A stretch of 32,000 nucleotides of DNA from Candidatus Thioglobus autotrophicus (GTDB taxonomy: Bacteria > Pseudomonadota > Gammaproteobacteria > PS1 > Pseudothioglobaceae): positions 1-32,000 of the forward strand of contig JAKUUR010000019.1 in the NCBI GenBank assembly GCA_022448455.1, written 5' to 3'. How positions within the stretch are numbered: position 1 is the stretch's first letter; the number at the start of each line of letters is the position of its first letter. Made by a program: the position numbers and the translations under genes. Below are positions 16,169 through 24,872 of this stretch, piece by piece. The notes below the pieces were generated by a model. That model did no database searches. It had not been told where the DNA came from and worked only from the letters and a program-made list of their open reading frames with translations.

Positions 16169-17050
16169 ATGAATACTGAGTTGATAGACCAATTTATCGA
16201 TTACTACTGGTTAAGCACAGGTGCTAGCAAAAACACCTTGGCTGCATATCGCTCTGACCTTAAAATATTTAACAAATGGCTAGCAGGAAAGTCGTTCATC
16301 TCAGTTAATTCAAAACACATTCAAGATTATTTCTCTGACAGACAAAAAAATAACATAGGCTCATCAACCCAAGCAAGAATCCTAACCTCTCTTCACTCTT
16401 TTTACCAATACTTATTAGCTAATCAACTCATAAAAAAAGACCCAACAGAGCAATTGTCTCATCCTAAGCTAGAAAAAAAATTACCTGTCTTTTTAAACAT
16501 AAAAGAAGTAGAAAAACTGCTTGAAGCTCCAAGCGGTTCTAGTCTTATTGGACAACGAGATCGAGCAATGCTTGAACTATCATATTCGTGTGGCTTGAGA
16601 GTATCCGAACTTATTAACTTGAGTTATCACAACATCAATTTGAAAGAAGAGTTTATTCGTATCCACGGCAAAGGAAACAAAGAAAGAGTTTTGCCCATGG
16701 GAGAAATAGCTATTGATTATTTGATGAAATATGAGACAAATGCGAGGCCCGTGTTATTGAAAAATGGCCAAAGTGACAGTTATTTTTTATCTAATCGTGG
16801 TAGTGCGATGTCACGGCAAAACTTCTTTTATATTATTAAAGCTTACGCCACTCAAGTGGGAATAGACAAACCACTCTCTCCGCACTCTCTCCGTCATGCT
16901 TTTGCAACCCATCTAGTACAAAAAGGCGCTGATTTGCGTTCCGTGCAATTAATGTTAGGTCACAGCGATATTTCTAGTACTCAGCTATACACACACATAC
17001 AAAATGCACAGCTAAAAGCGCAGCATGCTAAACACCATCCAAGGGGTTAA
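16169..17050 (+). CDS. xerD: Site-specific tyrosine recombinase XerD
   Basis: XerD acts with XerC at dif to resolve chromosome dimers. The protein is 293 aa, typical of XerC/D. The N-terminal SAM-like core-binding domain (about 1-90) includes YLSTGASKNTLAAYRSDL-type residues. The catalytic domain has R144 (CGLRVSEL), K168 (HGKGNKER), H239 and R242 (HSLRHAFATHL), H265 (LGHSDIS) and nucleophile Y274 (TQLYTHI), so it is complete. XerD is preferred over XerC because of the opening LIDQFIDYYWLSTGASKNTL and the SSTQLYTHI block. It sits beside ordinary housekeeping genes with no phage or integron context. The stop overlaps the convergent acetyltransferase gene by 4 bp. Confidence 0.93.
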   Translation: MNTELIDQFIDYYWLSTGASKNTLAAYRSDLKIFNKWLAGKSFISVNSKHIQDYFSDRQKNNIGSSTQARILTSLHSFYQYLLANQLIKKDPTEQLSHPKLEKKLPVFLNIKEVEKLLEAPSGSSLIGQRDRAMLELSYSCGLRVSELINLSYHNINLKEEFIRIHGKGNKERVLPMGEIAIDYLMKYETNARPVLLKNGQSDSYFLSNRGSAMSRQNFFYIIKAYATQVGIDKPLSPHSLRHAFATHLVQKGADLRSVQLMLGHSDISSTQLYTHIQNAQLKAQHAKHHPRG

Positions 17051-17769
17051 TTATCCAGATCCAAAGTCATCTGAAGCATTGTTTTTTGTTGTCCTGATTT
17101 ATCAAAGTTCTCAGGGTCAAGCCAATTTTGAAATGCTTGCTTTATCTTAGGCCAATCGGAGTCAATAATCGCATACCATGCTGTATCTCGATTACGGCCC
17201 TTGTACATCGTTGCCTGACGAAACACTCCCTCGAAAGTGAAACCAAGTCGTTGAGCCGACTTGCGTGATTTTTCATTAAGTGCATCACACTTCCACTCAT
17301 ATCTACGATAACCCAATTCATCGAAGACTCTTTGCATCATCAAGAACATGGCCTCTGTTGACATTGCTGTTTGTTTCAGCTTAGGGGAAAAGTGTATATG
17401 CCCCACCTCAATTACGCCAACCTTGGGATTAATTCGAAGATAACTAGCCAAACCTACTGCGGATTGAGTGTGTTGATCAATAACTGTATGAAACAAAGGA
17501 TCATTACTCAAACAAATATCTTTTAACCATAAGTAAAAAGATTCATATTCATTGAATGGTCCATAAGGCAAGTAAGTCCAATTATGTTGATTAGTATCCT
17601 CCGAAAAGGAATGATAAAGATCTTCGGCATGCTTATCAACATTTAGCGCCTCCAATCTACAAAAGCGTCCATTCATATCAGTGCGGGATGGCAACTGACA
17701 TACGTGCCAATCATCAACGGTAAAACCAATCTCTTGGCCAATGTGGTTGCGGAATCTATCTTTATTCAT
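17047..17769 (-). CDS. GNAT-family N-acetyltransferase (RimJ/RimL-like)
   Basis: This is an acetyl-CoA-dependent N-acetyltransferase of unknown substrate. It is 240 aa. After an N-terminal extension of about 30 residues comes a RimL-type GNAT domain: LEALN..AEDLYHSF, YLPYGPFNEYESFYLWLK (about 67-84), VGLASYLRINPKVGVIEVGHIHFSP (105-129), STEAMFLMMQRVFDELGYRRYEWKCDALNEKS (137-168), then SAQRLGFTFEGVFRQATMYKGRNRDT (172-197), ending in a DWP block. Many bacteria have homologues that acetylate free amines or protein N termini, and no neighbour narrows this down. It is the last gene of the long minus-strand run, 21 bp after a small membrane protein gene. Confidence 0.88.
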   Translation of the reverse strand: MNKDRFRNHIGQEIGFTVDDWHVCQLPSRTDMNGRFCRLEALNVDKHAEDLYHSFSEDTNQHNWTYLPYGPFNEYESFYLWLKDICLSNDPLFHTVIDQHTQSAVGLASYLRINPKVGVIEVGHIHFSPKLKQTAMSTEAMFLMMQRVFDELGYRRYEWKCDALNEKSRKSAQRLGFTFEGVFRQATMYKGRNRDTAWYAIIDSDWPKIKQAFQNWLDPENFDKSGQQKTMLQMTLDLDN

Positions 17770-17790
17770 AAATGTAGTGTAAAAATATTT

Positions 17791-18201
17791 TTAGAGGTAC
17801 GATATCATAAGTTGGCTTATTACATACAAAAATGGCAAAGAGACTATAACGATAGCCACTAAAAAGCCTATAAAAGCTTTTTTAGTCATTGTAAATGGCT
17901 CTTCAAAAAAAACTAATTCTTCTTCCGAAGAATTTTTCTTTTCAGCTACTAAAGTAGGGAAAAGGTGGCGATTCTCCCATAATTCCCAGTACAAAATATA
18001 GGAAAACATAACCAAAATGACCAAAAACGATTGTGGTTTATGAACAAAGCTATCGTAATAAAACAAAAACATTAACACACCACAAAGGGATGACAATACT
18101 TGTCCAGGAATATAGTAGGTTGGGCGCTTTTTATACATTATAACAACGCCAATACCACTCAATATAATTAACAAACAATATACAATTGCCCAGAATGGCA
18201 T
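17791..18201 (-). CDS. Small membrane protein, four predicted helices, function unknown
   Basis: I do not recognise this 136-aa protein. Four hydrophobic stretches are visible: about residues 2-21, 31-48, 57-74 and 109-134. A polar loop (about 76-105) contains an acidic cluster, NSSEEELVFFEEPF. There is no signal-peptide cleavage pattern and no obvious cofactor ligand set. The ATG at 18201 has a good Shine-Dalgarno sequence (GGGAGAG, six bases away). It lies between two acetyltransferase genes on the same strand with gaps of 21 and 29 bp, so it is probably co-transcribed. Confidence 0.7.
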   Translation of the reverse strand: MPFWAIVYCLLIILSGIGVVIMYKKRPTYYIPGQVLSSLCGVLMFLFYYDSFVHKPQSFLVILVMFSYILYWELWENRHLFPTLVAEKKNSSEEELVFFEEPFTMTKKAFIGFLVAIVIVSLPFLYVISQLMISYL

Positions 18202-18230
18202 TTTAAACTCTCCCTACAAGAAAAAAATAG

Positions 18231-18674
18231 CTAATGACTTGGCATTTGATAAGTTACAAAATCTATTGTGTCTGAAATCTTATCATAAACTGCGCGTGCT
18301 CGATGATTGTCGGTAGCAGTAATCCATCGTACATAAGGCCAACCATTCTTTTTTGCAATTCCTTTGAGCTCTTTAAATAGAAGTTGAACAGCTCCAGTAC
18401 CTCTGTAATTCGGATGAACATATAAATCATCCAAAAAACCGACAAGAGAACCGCGCAAAGGGGATGGCATCTCTCGATAATGCATAAAACCAATTAATTT
18501 ACCTTTACTTGTTTTAACCCCTATGGCATAAAATTTGATATTTGCATCAAATATCCATAACCAAACAGAATTAAGAATATCCTCATTCATTGGCATTTGA
18601 TAAAAGTCTGCATAACCACAGTAAAGTGACTGCCAGTCTTCTCGATCAGTTTTAGTTAATTTTTCGACTTTCAT
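18231..18674 (-). CDS. GNAT-family N-acetyltransferase
   Basis: This is a single-domain acetyltransferase with the acetyl-CoA motif region VGFLDDLYVHPNYRGTGAVQLLFKEL (motif A, with R/G-x-G-x-A in RGTGAVQ) and the late block WPYVRWITATDNHRARAVYDKI, where the conserved Asn and Tyr sit. I place the start at ATG 18674, giving 147 aa beginning MKVEKLTKTDREDW. A TTG two codons upstream is open but unneeded. The substrate is unknown. It lies 42 bp after the aminotransferase gene, so it may belong to the same transcript. Confidence 0.85.
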   Translation of the reverse strand: MKVEKLTKTDREDWQSLYCGYADFYQMPMNEDILNSVWLWIFDANIKFYAIGVKTSKGKLIGFMHYREMPSPLRGSLVGFLDDLYVHPNYRGTGAVQLLFKELKGIAKKNGWPYVRWITATDNHRARAVYDKISDTIDFVTYQMPSH

Positions 18675-18715
18675 GTCCAAATATTTGAATAATGGATTTT
18701 TTAAATGATAAATAT

Positions 18716-19843
18716 TTAAATAACTTGGTTGAGCGCATCTTCAAGCCTTTTAACCGCAGCATCAACGTCTTTTAGTTTGTCCAAGCCAAACAATCCAAGG
18801 CGGAAAGTTAGATAATCATCTCCTTCATCACACTGTAGGGGTACACCTGCAGCAATTTGAATACCTACGTTTGTGAATTTTGAACCATTATGAATTGCCT
18901 TATCATTGGTATAACTAACAATAACGCCTGGCGCTTGATAACCTTTTTCGGAAACGCTATTGATATTATGACTCTCAAGTAAAGCTCTAACTTTGTCACC
19001 TAACTCTTGTTGTTTTTTACATGCATTATCAAAGCCAAACTCCTCCGTCTCCATAATTGTATCGCGAAAACGTTTAATTGCATCTGTGGGCATTGTGGCG
19101 TGATAAGCGTGTGCTCCATTTTCATAAGCTTGCATAATTTGTAACCATTTAAGCAAGTCACAAGAAAAACTTGTGCTTTGAGTTTTATTAATTTCCTCAT
19201 TCGCTTGAGGTGAAAGCATCACTAAACCAAATGCAGGGGAGGCACTCCATCCCTTTTGAGGAGCACTGATTAATATGTCTACACCGCTATCTTCCATGTC
19301 AACCCAGATAGCACCTGAAGCAATACAATCCAATACAAACATGCCACCAACTGAATGAACAGCGTCGGCAACAGAACGGATATAGTCATCTGGCAGAATA
19401 ATGCCAGATGCTGTTTCAACATGAGGTGCGAAAACCAGATTAGGCTTTTTCGTTTTAATCATGTCTACCACTTCATTAATGTCTGCTGGTGCAAATGGTG
19501 CTTGCGCACCTTCACTGACACGGCGAGCCTTCATTACTGTCTCCTCAGATGGAATACTCCCCATTTCAAAGATTTGAGACCAGCGAAAACTAAACCAACC
19601 ATTACGCAATACTAAGCAATTCTGATTGGTTGCAAATTGACGGGCTACAGCTTCCATTGCATAGGTTCCTCCTCCAGGAACAACAATAACTGCTTGTGCG
19701 TTATAGACATCTTTAAGTGATGTTGACACATCGTTCATGACGCTTTGGAACGATTGCGACATGTGGTTGAGTGATCGATCCGTATAAACGACTGAATATT
19801 CTAAAAGCCCATTAGGATCAATATTTGACAATAAACCGGGCAT
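18716..19843 (-). CDS. Class V PLP-dependent aminotransferase
   Basis: This is a fold-type I aminotransferase of the alanine/serine-glyoxylate and 2-aminoethylphosphonate-pyruvate group. It is 375 aa. It shows a PLP phosphate-binding Gly-rich turn PGGGTYAMEA (56-65), the PLP-nitrogen Asp D172 (FVLDCIASGA) and the Schiff-base lysine K197 (SAPQKGWSASP). The C-terminal domain has FRLGLFGLDKLKDVDAAVKRLEDAL. The ATG at 19843 has a well-placed GGAG. It begins 66 bp after the mtnA stop on the same strand. Methionine salvage normally ends with a class I/II transaminase, so a role there is not implied by family. Glyoxylate-linked transamination is the most common activity in the group. The substrate remains open. 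Confidence 0.87.
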   Translation of the reverse strand: MPGLLSNIDPNGLLEYSVVYTDRSLNHMSQSFQSVMNDVSTSLKDVYNAQAVIVVPGGGTYAMEAVARQFATNQNCLVLRNGWFSFRWSQIFEMGSIPSEETVMKARRVSEGAQAPFAPADINEVVDMIKTKKPNLVFAPHVETASGIILPDDYIRSVADAVHSVGGMFVLDCIASGAIWVDMEDSGVDILISAPQKGWSASPAFGLVMLSPQANEEINKTQSTSFSCDLLKWLQIMQAYENGAHAYHATMPTDAIKRFRDTIMETEEFGFDNACKKQQELGDKVRALLESHNINSVSEKGYQAPGVIVSYTNDKAIHNGSKFTNVGIQIAAGVPLQCDEGDDYLTFRLGLFGLDKLKDVDAAVKRLEDALNQVI

Positions 19844-19909
19844 TAGTCACTCCACTTGATAAAAATAGAATAATACAACAATTCAACAATTCAATATAAC
19901 AATATTGAA

Positions 19910-20962
19910 TCAATTAGAATTAAATAAATTATTAATTTTTTCAGTAGTAGGACTAAAAATAACTCCTTTTTCAGTAATCAATCCCGTTACCAAATCTGCT
20001 GGGGTCACATCAAATGCTGGATTACGAACGCTAACCCCCTCAGCCGCCCATTGATAATCTCGATATCCAGTTACCTCATCAATTGGTCGTTCTTCGATAG
20101 GAATATCACTTCCACTTGAAATTGAACGGTCAATTGTCGATAGTGGGCATGCAACATAAAATGGAATATTATGCCTTTTGGATAAAACAGCAACCATATA
20201 AGTTCCAATCTTATTAGCCACATCACCATTACCTGCTACTCTATCAGTGCCTACTATAATAGCGTCAATCTCACCACAACTCATTAAATGACCAGACATA
20301 TTATCTGAAATTAAAGTAATAGGGATGTCCTCTTGCACCATCTCCCAAGCAGTAAGACGAGCTCCTTGAAGAAATGGACGAGTTTCACCGGCAATTACTG
20401 AAATCTTTTTACCAGCTTCAACTGCAGATCTTATGACCCCTAAGGCAGTACCATGGCCTGCAGTAGCTAAAGCGCCTGCATTGCAATGAGTTAAAACACG
20501 AGCACCGTCAGGTAAAAGCTCAGCGCCAAAACTACCCATTTTGCGATTAATTTCAATATCCTCATTTAATATTTCATGGGCTTCTGATAATAATGTATTC
20601 GCAATTTTTTTTGGAGTTAGACTTATATTTTCATTCATTTTTGAACGCATTCTATCAATCGCCCAAAAAAGATTGATTGCAGTAGGGCGACTTTGAAGCA
20701 ATATCTTAAAAGCTTGCTCCATACCTTTTGAAAACTCGTCCACACTAGCATCCTGAAAATTTAATGCCTCCAATGCAACTCCATAAGCTGCTGCACAGCC
20801 TATCGCTGGTGCACCACGAACAACCATTGAACGAATTCCATCAGCCACTGAAAGGGCTGAATTATAGGAAATATATTGAAAGTCTGCAGGTAGAATTCTC
20901 TGATCAATCATCTCAAGATGGTCTTCTACCCACCTCAAAGTTTCAATCTTATTTTCGCTCAT
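19910..20962 (-). CDS. mtnA: S-methyl-5-thioribose-1-phosphate isomerase MtnA
   Basis: MtnA converts 5-methylthioribose-1-phosphate to 5-methylthioribulose-1-phosphate, and in known cases also 5-deoxyribose-1-phosphate to 5-deoxyribulose-1-phosphate. It is 350 aa with VVRGAPAIGCAAAYG (47-61), THCNAGALATAGHGTALGV containing catalytic C160, GETRPFLQGARLTAWE, and GTDRVAGNGDVANKIGTY containing catalytic D240. C160 and D240 fall at the positions known for Bacillus MtnA, which distinguishes it from eIF2B-type relatives. The ATG at 20962 follows the apt stop with no gap and has GGGAG five bases upstream. It is fourth in the aldolase/SDR-mtnP-apt-mtnA cluster. Confidence 0.96.
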   Translation of the reverse strand: MSENKIETLRWVEDHLEMIDQRILPADFQYISYNSALSVADGIRSMVVRGAPAIGCAAAYGVALEALNFQDASVDEFSKGMEQAFKILLQSRPTAINLFWAIDRMRSKMNENISLTPKKIANTLLSEAHEILNEDIEINRKMGSFGAELLPDGARVLTHCNAGALATAGHGTALGVIRSAVEAGKKISVIAGETRPFLQGARLTAWEMVQEDIPITLISDNMSGHLMSCGEIDAIIVGTDRVAGNGDVANKIGTYMVAVLSKRHNIPFYVACPLSTIDRSISSGSDIPIEERPIDEVTGYRDYQWAAEGVSVRNPAFDVTPADLVTGLITEKGVIFSPTTEKINNLFNSN

Positions 20963-21490
20963 CTATTCTCCCTCGAATTCACAAAGTGCAAACACTTTTT
21001 GACCCATATTTTCTAAACGTGCCCTGCCACCTATATCTGGCAAATCAATAACAAAGCAACACTCGATTATTTCACCACGCATCTTTTTTACTAATTTAAC
21101 TGTAGCTTCTGCTGTACCACCTGTTGCAATCAAGTCATCCACAATTAATACTTTATCACCTTTATTAATTGCGTCCATATGAACTTCAATTCTATCAGTG
21201 CCATACTCCAATTCATAATCCTGAACAATTGTTTTAGAAGGCAATTTACCTGGTTTTCTTATCAAGACAAGCCCCACATTTAAAAGATAAGCTAACGGAG
21301 CAGCTATTATAAAACCACGGGATTCAATGGCAACTATTTTATCGATTTTTATGTCTTTATAACGGTTTACAAATTCGTCGATAGCAGCACGAAACCCTTC
21401 CGAATTATTTAATAATGTTGTAATATCTCTAAACATAACTCCTTTTATAGGGTAGTTTTTTATTGTTCTAATGTGAGATTTAATTGACAT
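20963..21490 (-). CDS. apt: Adenine phosphoribosyltransferase
   Basis: Apt makes AMP from adenine and PRPP. The protein is 175 aa, normal length. It shows the N-terminal YPIKGVMFRDITTLL block, the FIIAAPLAYLL hood region, VLIRKPGKLP (75-84), the YELEYGTDRIEVH adenine-region segment, and the PRPP-binding loop VLIVDDLIATGGTA (114-127). Placed directly between mtnP and mtnA, its job is evidently to recapture the adenine released from methylthioadenosine or deoxyadenosine. The stop abuts the mtnA start. Confidence 0.96.
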   Translation of the reverse strand: MSIKSHIRTIKNYPIKGVMFRDITTLLNNSEGFRAAIDEFVNRYKDIKIDKIVAIESRGFIIAAPLAYLLNVGLVLIRKPGKLPSKTIVQDYELEYGTDRIEVHMDAINKGDKVLIVDDLIATGGTAEATVKLVKKMRGEIIECCFVIDLPDIGGRARLENMGQKVFALCEFEGE

Positions 21491-21500
21491 AAATTTTTCC

Positions 21501-22391
21501 TTACTTAGTGGAGTTTAATAATCTACCCGCAACCGCTTCTAATTTCTTTACTAAATCTTTATCGCGAGCTTCTGGAGAAGTAATAATTGCACTTTCAAGA
21601 CTAGTTTTACATTCACACTTGGAACTAGATTGATCTGACTCAATAAATGAGGCAACATTCTTAACTAAAGATCTTGCGTTATCAGCATTATCCATGAGCA
21701 CTTTTATCATTGCATCAACACTGACGTTATCATGATGTGGATGCCAGCAATCGTAATCTGTCACCATGGCTACTGATACATAACACATCTCAGCTTCTCG
21801 AGCGAGTTTTGCTTCTGGCATGTTCGTCATACCAACAACATCACAACCCCAACTTCGATATAGTTCGGATTCAGCTACAGAAGAAAATTGGGGGCCTTCC
21901 ATAGCCAAATAGACACCACCACGTACAACTTTTATTCCATTTTTTTTTGCTACATGCTCTAAATGATTACCTAATCGATTACAAACAGGATTAGCCATAG
22001 AAACATGTGCTACTAGTCCTGGCCCAAAAAAACTCTTCCTTCTTGCAAATGTCCGATCAATAAATTGATCTACAATCATGAACATACCTGGCTTTAAATC
22101 TTCTTTTAACGAACCGACAGCACTTACTGAAATAACGTCAGTTACTCCTGCTCTTTTCAACGAATCTATGTTAGCTCTATAGTTAATTTCAGAGGGAGGA
22201 ATACGATGTCCTCGGCCATGTCTTGGTAAAAATACCAATTTCTGACCATCTAACTCACCGAAAAATAAAGAGTCAGAAGGTTCTCCAAAAGAAGATGAAA
22301 CTTTCTCCCATCGGGTGTTTTGAAGTCCATCAATTTCATAAACACCACTACCACCGATAATTCCAAGTATTGGCTTTATATTAGTCATCAT
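21501..22391 (-). CDS. mtnP: S-methyl-5'-thioadenosine phosphorylase MtnP
   Basis: MtnP phosphorolyses methylthioadenosine to adenine and methylthioribose-1-phosphate. The protein is 296 aa, a PNP-type fold. Phosphate-site blocks are GIIGGSGVYEIDGL (10-23) and FLPRHGRGHRIPPSEINYRANI (54-75). The substrate-side blocks are FIDRTFARRKSFF, AMEGPQFSSVAESELYRS and GMTNMPEAKLAREAEMCYVSVAM followed by VTDYDCWH, with the Asp of TDYD typical of 6-aminopurine-specific MTAP rather than guanosine/inosine PNPs. Two ATGs stand in tandem at 22391 and 22388, and the second is better spaced from AAGG. It starts 23 bp after the aldolase/SDR gene and 10 bp before apt. Confidence 0.96.
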   Translation of the reverse strand: MMTNIKPILGIIGGSGVYEIDGLQNTRWEKVSSSFGEPSDSLFFGELDGQKLVFLPRHGRGHRIPPSEINYRANIDSLKRAGVTDVISVSAVGSLKEDLKPGMFMIVDQFIDRTFARRKSFFGPGLVAHVSMANPVCNRLGNHLEHVAKKNGIKVVRGGVYLAMEGPQFSSVAESELYRSWGCDVVGMTNMPEAKLAREAEMCYVSVAMVTDYDCWHPHHDNVSVDAMIKVLMDNADNARSLVKNVASFIESDQSSSKCECKTSLESAIITSPEARDKDLVKKLEAVAGRLLNSTK

Positions 22392-22413
22392 TTACCTTGT
22401 ATAGTTTATAAAT

Positions 22414-24390
22414 TCAAATCACTCTTTCATTACCACCGTCAATGGGTATTTGTGCTGCAGTGGTTTTAGAAAATAAAGAGCCACACAATTCAGCTGCTAG
22501 TTCTGAAACATCCATACTATTTACTTCAACTCCAAGTAAATTGTTAGTTTTATAGCTTTCAATTGTCAAACCATAGTGTTCTGCTCTAGATTTTAGAACT
22601 TCATCAGTCCATATACCGGTATCAAAGACTGCGTTAGGATGAAGTGTATTTAATCGAATACCATCACTACCCCATTCCATTGATAAGACACGTATGAGCT
22701 GGTTTAAGGCTGCCTTAGAAGCTGAATAAGCTGCTGCACCAGGGCCAGGAGCTGAAACATTTTTAGAACCGATAACAACAACACGACCTTTGTTTGGAGC
22801 CATTATTAATAGAGGATATACCTCACGTAATAAATTCAAATTTGAATTAAGATTAATGGAAAATACTTTATTCCATTCTTTTAGGGAAAGTTGAGACACC
22901 TTCTTCCCTTTCGGAAAAATGCCAGCATTTAGTACGATCATATCTAAACCACCAAAATGACAAACACTTTTCTCGAGTATTCCTTCTATCGCATCTTCAT
23001 CAGTTACGTCACAAATCAAACCCAAATAATTTTTATGCTGATAGCTAGTTTCGATGGAAGAGTCTATATCAATTCCTACTACTGCAGCACCACGATTAAG
23101 GAAAGATTGCACGCATGACTTTCCAATCCCTGATGCAGCACCTGTAATTAATACTACTTCCCCCTGAAACTCAAGAAAATTAGTATTCTTAAGTAATTTT
23201 GCTTGCTCTAAATCCCAGTATTCAATATCAAAGATATCAGATGCCGGGAGAGCCTTAAAACCACCAAGTTTTTCCGCTCTAAGAATACTTTCCATTGTAT
23301 GTTCGTATATATCAGAGATAATTCCAATTTCACCCATATTTTTGCCCACAGCGCAAAGGCCAAATTCTCTATCTAAAATTACTCGAGGTGCAGGATCAAG
23401 CATTGTTTTTTTATCTTTAGCGTTAGTTTTATGAGCATTAAAATATGAGACATATTCTTTCACAAACTTTTCAACATCACGACCAATCATTGGTATCCGT
23501 TTAGTACGAATTACATGGTCAGGAGTTAAAGGGCCTCGAGTTGCAATTTTCTCAACATCGTCTCGGTTGGAAAAACTAATACCACGTAGGCTATTAGTAA
23601 GATTGAACAAAACAGGATTTCCAGCAACTAATGAAATCTTCTGCCTTAACTGAGAAACATCATTACGTATTTTTTTAGATTTAACATAAGTCAATTGTTT
23701 TTCATTATCCCAAGCATTTTGACTAACAAGGTATTGTTCAGCAACATTCACTAGATCTATCATTCGTTCATAAGATTCTCGTGCTGTATTTCCAAAAGAA
23801 AATATTCCATGATTTAAAAGAACCATTCCTTCTGTTTCATCTGAGGCCATCTCTGAAAATAAAAGACCAACTTCTTTTGCCAAATCAAAGCCTGGCATTA
23901 CGTAAGGAACAATAACAACTCGATTGCCATAAATTTCACGAATTCTTTCTTCACCATTTGAAGTATTTGATATTGTTACGACTGCATCAGCATGAGTATG
24001 ATCAACATACTTAAATGGCAATATTGCATGAAGAATTGTTTCAACAGAAGGAGTTGGAGATGTGGCATTGGTAAGTTGAGTTTTTAACTCATTAACCATC
24101 TGTGGATCAGAGAGTGATTTCAGCTTAGAAAGACTCAACATATGAGCCATACGTACTGGTGAAAAACCATCTTTTTCAATAGAAACTAAATCCCATCCAC
24201 TTCCTTTGACATAAAGTATGTCTTCTGTCGAACCAACCAAGTTGGTTTCGGTAATTTTGACAGATGTATTTCCTCCACCATGAAGAACTAAAGAAGTGTC
24301 TTGTCCAAGTAATCGTGAGGTGTAAACTCGTAACGCCAGATCATCTTGGAACTTATCTGATTCAGTATCAGACCATAAGTTTTTCATCAT
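22414..24390 (-). CDS. Fused class II aldolase / short-chain dehydrogenase (RhaEW/YuxG-like)
   Basis: This 658-aa protein carries two enzymes. The N-terminal half (about 15-400) is a class II (AraD/FucA) aldolase with Zn-site residues H131, H133 (DHTHAD) and H194 ([10 protein letters not shown]), a nearby conserved E117 (SVETIL), and GGGNTSVK at 38-45 for phosphate binding. The C-terminal half (about 408-658) is an [11 protein letters not shown] (416-423), NAG (488-490), S542, and Y555-x-x-x-K559, ending [11 protein letters not shown]. The family contains the bifunctional rhamnulose-1-phosphate aldolase/lactaldehyde dehydrogenase. Here no rhamnose genes are present, and mtnP-apt-mtnA follow directly, so methylthioribulose-1-phosphate or deoxyribulose-1-phosphate is the likelier substrate (inference). 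The start overlaps the greA stop as ATGA, without a Shine-Dalgarno sequence, indicating coupled translation. Confidence 0.9.
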   Translation of the reverse strand: MMKNLWSDTESDKFQDDLALRVYTSRLLGQDTSLVLHGGGNTSVKITETNLVGSTEDILYVKGSGWDLVSIEKDGFSPVRMAHMLSLSKLKSLSDPQMVNELKTQLTNATSPTPSVETILHAILPFKYVDHTHADAVVTISNTSNGEERIREIYGNRVVIVPYVMPGFDLAKEVGLLFSEMASDETEGMVLLNHGIFSFGNTARESYERMIDLVNVAEQYLVSQNAWDNEKQLTYVKSKKIRNDVSQLRQKISLVAGNPVLFNLTNSLRGISFSNRDDVEKIATRGPLTPDHVIRTKRIPMIGRDVEKFVKEYVSYFNAHKTNAKDKKTMLDPAPRVILDREFGLCAVGKNMGEIGIISDIYEHTMESILRAEKLGGFKALPASDIFDIEYWDLEQAKLLKNTNFLEFQGEVVLITGAASGIGKSCVQSFLNRGAAVVGIDIDSSIETSYQHKNYLGLICDVTDEDAIEGILEKSVCHFGGLDMIVLNAGIFPKGKKVSQLSLKEWNKVFSINLNSNLNLLREVYPLLIMAPNKGRVVVIGSKNVSAPGPGAAAYSASKAALNQLIRVLSMEWGSDGIRLNTLHPNAVFDTGIWTDEVLKSRAEHYGLTIESYKTNNLLGVEVNSMDVSELAAELCGSLFSKTTAAQIPIDGGNERVI

Positions 24391-24863
24391 ATATATTGAA
24401 CTTCAAGAATTTCGTAAAGTATGTCGCCTTTGGGAGCTTTAACGGTTACCTCATCTCCCTCTTCATTACCCATCAATGCTTTTGCAATTGGAGAGTGGCA
24501 AGAGATCTTACCTAATTCAATATCTGCCTCATCTTCTCCAACTATTTGATAACTTATTTCACTGTTATCAGTTAAATTTAATAGAGTGATAGTTGTTCCA
24601 AATACACATCGACCATCTTGAGTAAGTTGCCTGACATCGATCAATTGCATCCGAGAAAGTTTTGACTCAATTTCTTGGATACGCCTCTCAATAAAGCCTT
24701 GCTCATCTTTTGCAGCGTGGTATTCAGCATTTTCTTTTAGGTCTCCATGCTCTCTAGCTGTTGCAATCTCATTAATAATTCTTGGGCGCTCTACGCCCTT
24801 GAGTCTTAATAACTCAACCTCAAGTGCCTTTGCACCGGCAACTGTCACAGGTATTGCATCCAT
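24387..24863 (-). CDS. greA: Transcription elongation factor GreA
   Basis: GreA inserts its coiled coil into the RNA polymerase secondary channel to stimulate cleavage of backtracked RNA. It is 158 aa. The N-terminal coiled-coil domain shows [43 protein letters not shown] residues, with the acidic tip around GDLKENAEY, and [16 protein letters not shown]. The C-terminal domain has [34 protein letters not shown] and [16 protein letters not shown]. carAB-greA is a common gammaproteobacterial order, and it starts 9 bp after carB. The last bases overlap the start of the aldolase/SDR gene. Confidence 0.97.
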   Translation of the reverse strand: MDAIPVTVAGAKALEVELLRLKGVERPRIINEIATAREHGDLKENAEYHAAKDEQGFIERRIQEIESKLSRMQLIDVRQLTQDGRCVFGTTITLLNLTDNSEISYQIVGEDEADIELGKISCHSPIAKALMGNEEGDEVTVKAPKGDILYEILEVQYI

Positions 24864-24872
24864 AGATCAAAA

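Noticed and set aside
16169..17050. xerD as the integrase of a mobile element
   Set aside because: It has full XerD sequence character, housekeeping neighbours and no attachment repeats, and the only tRNA in the window is 10 kb away.
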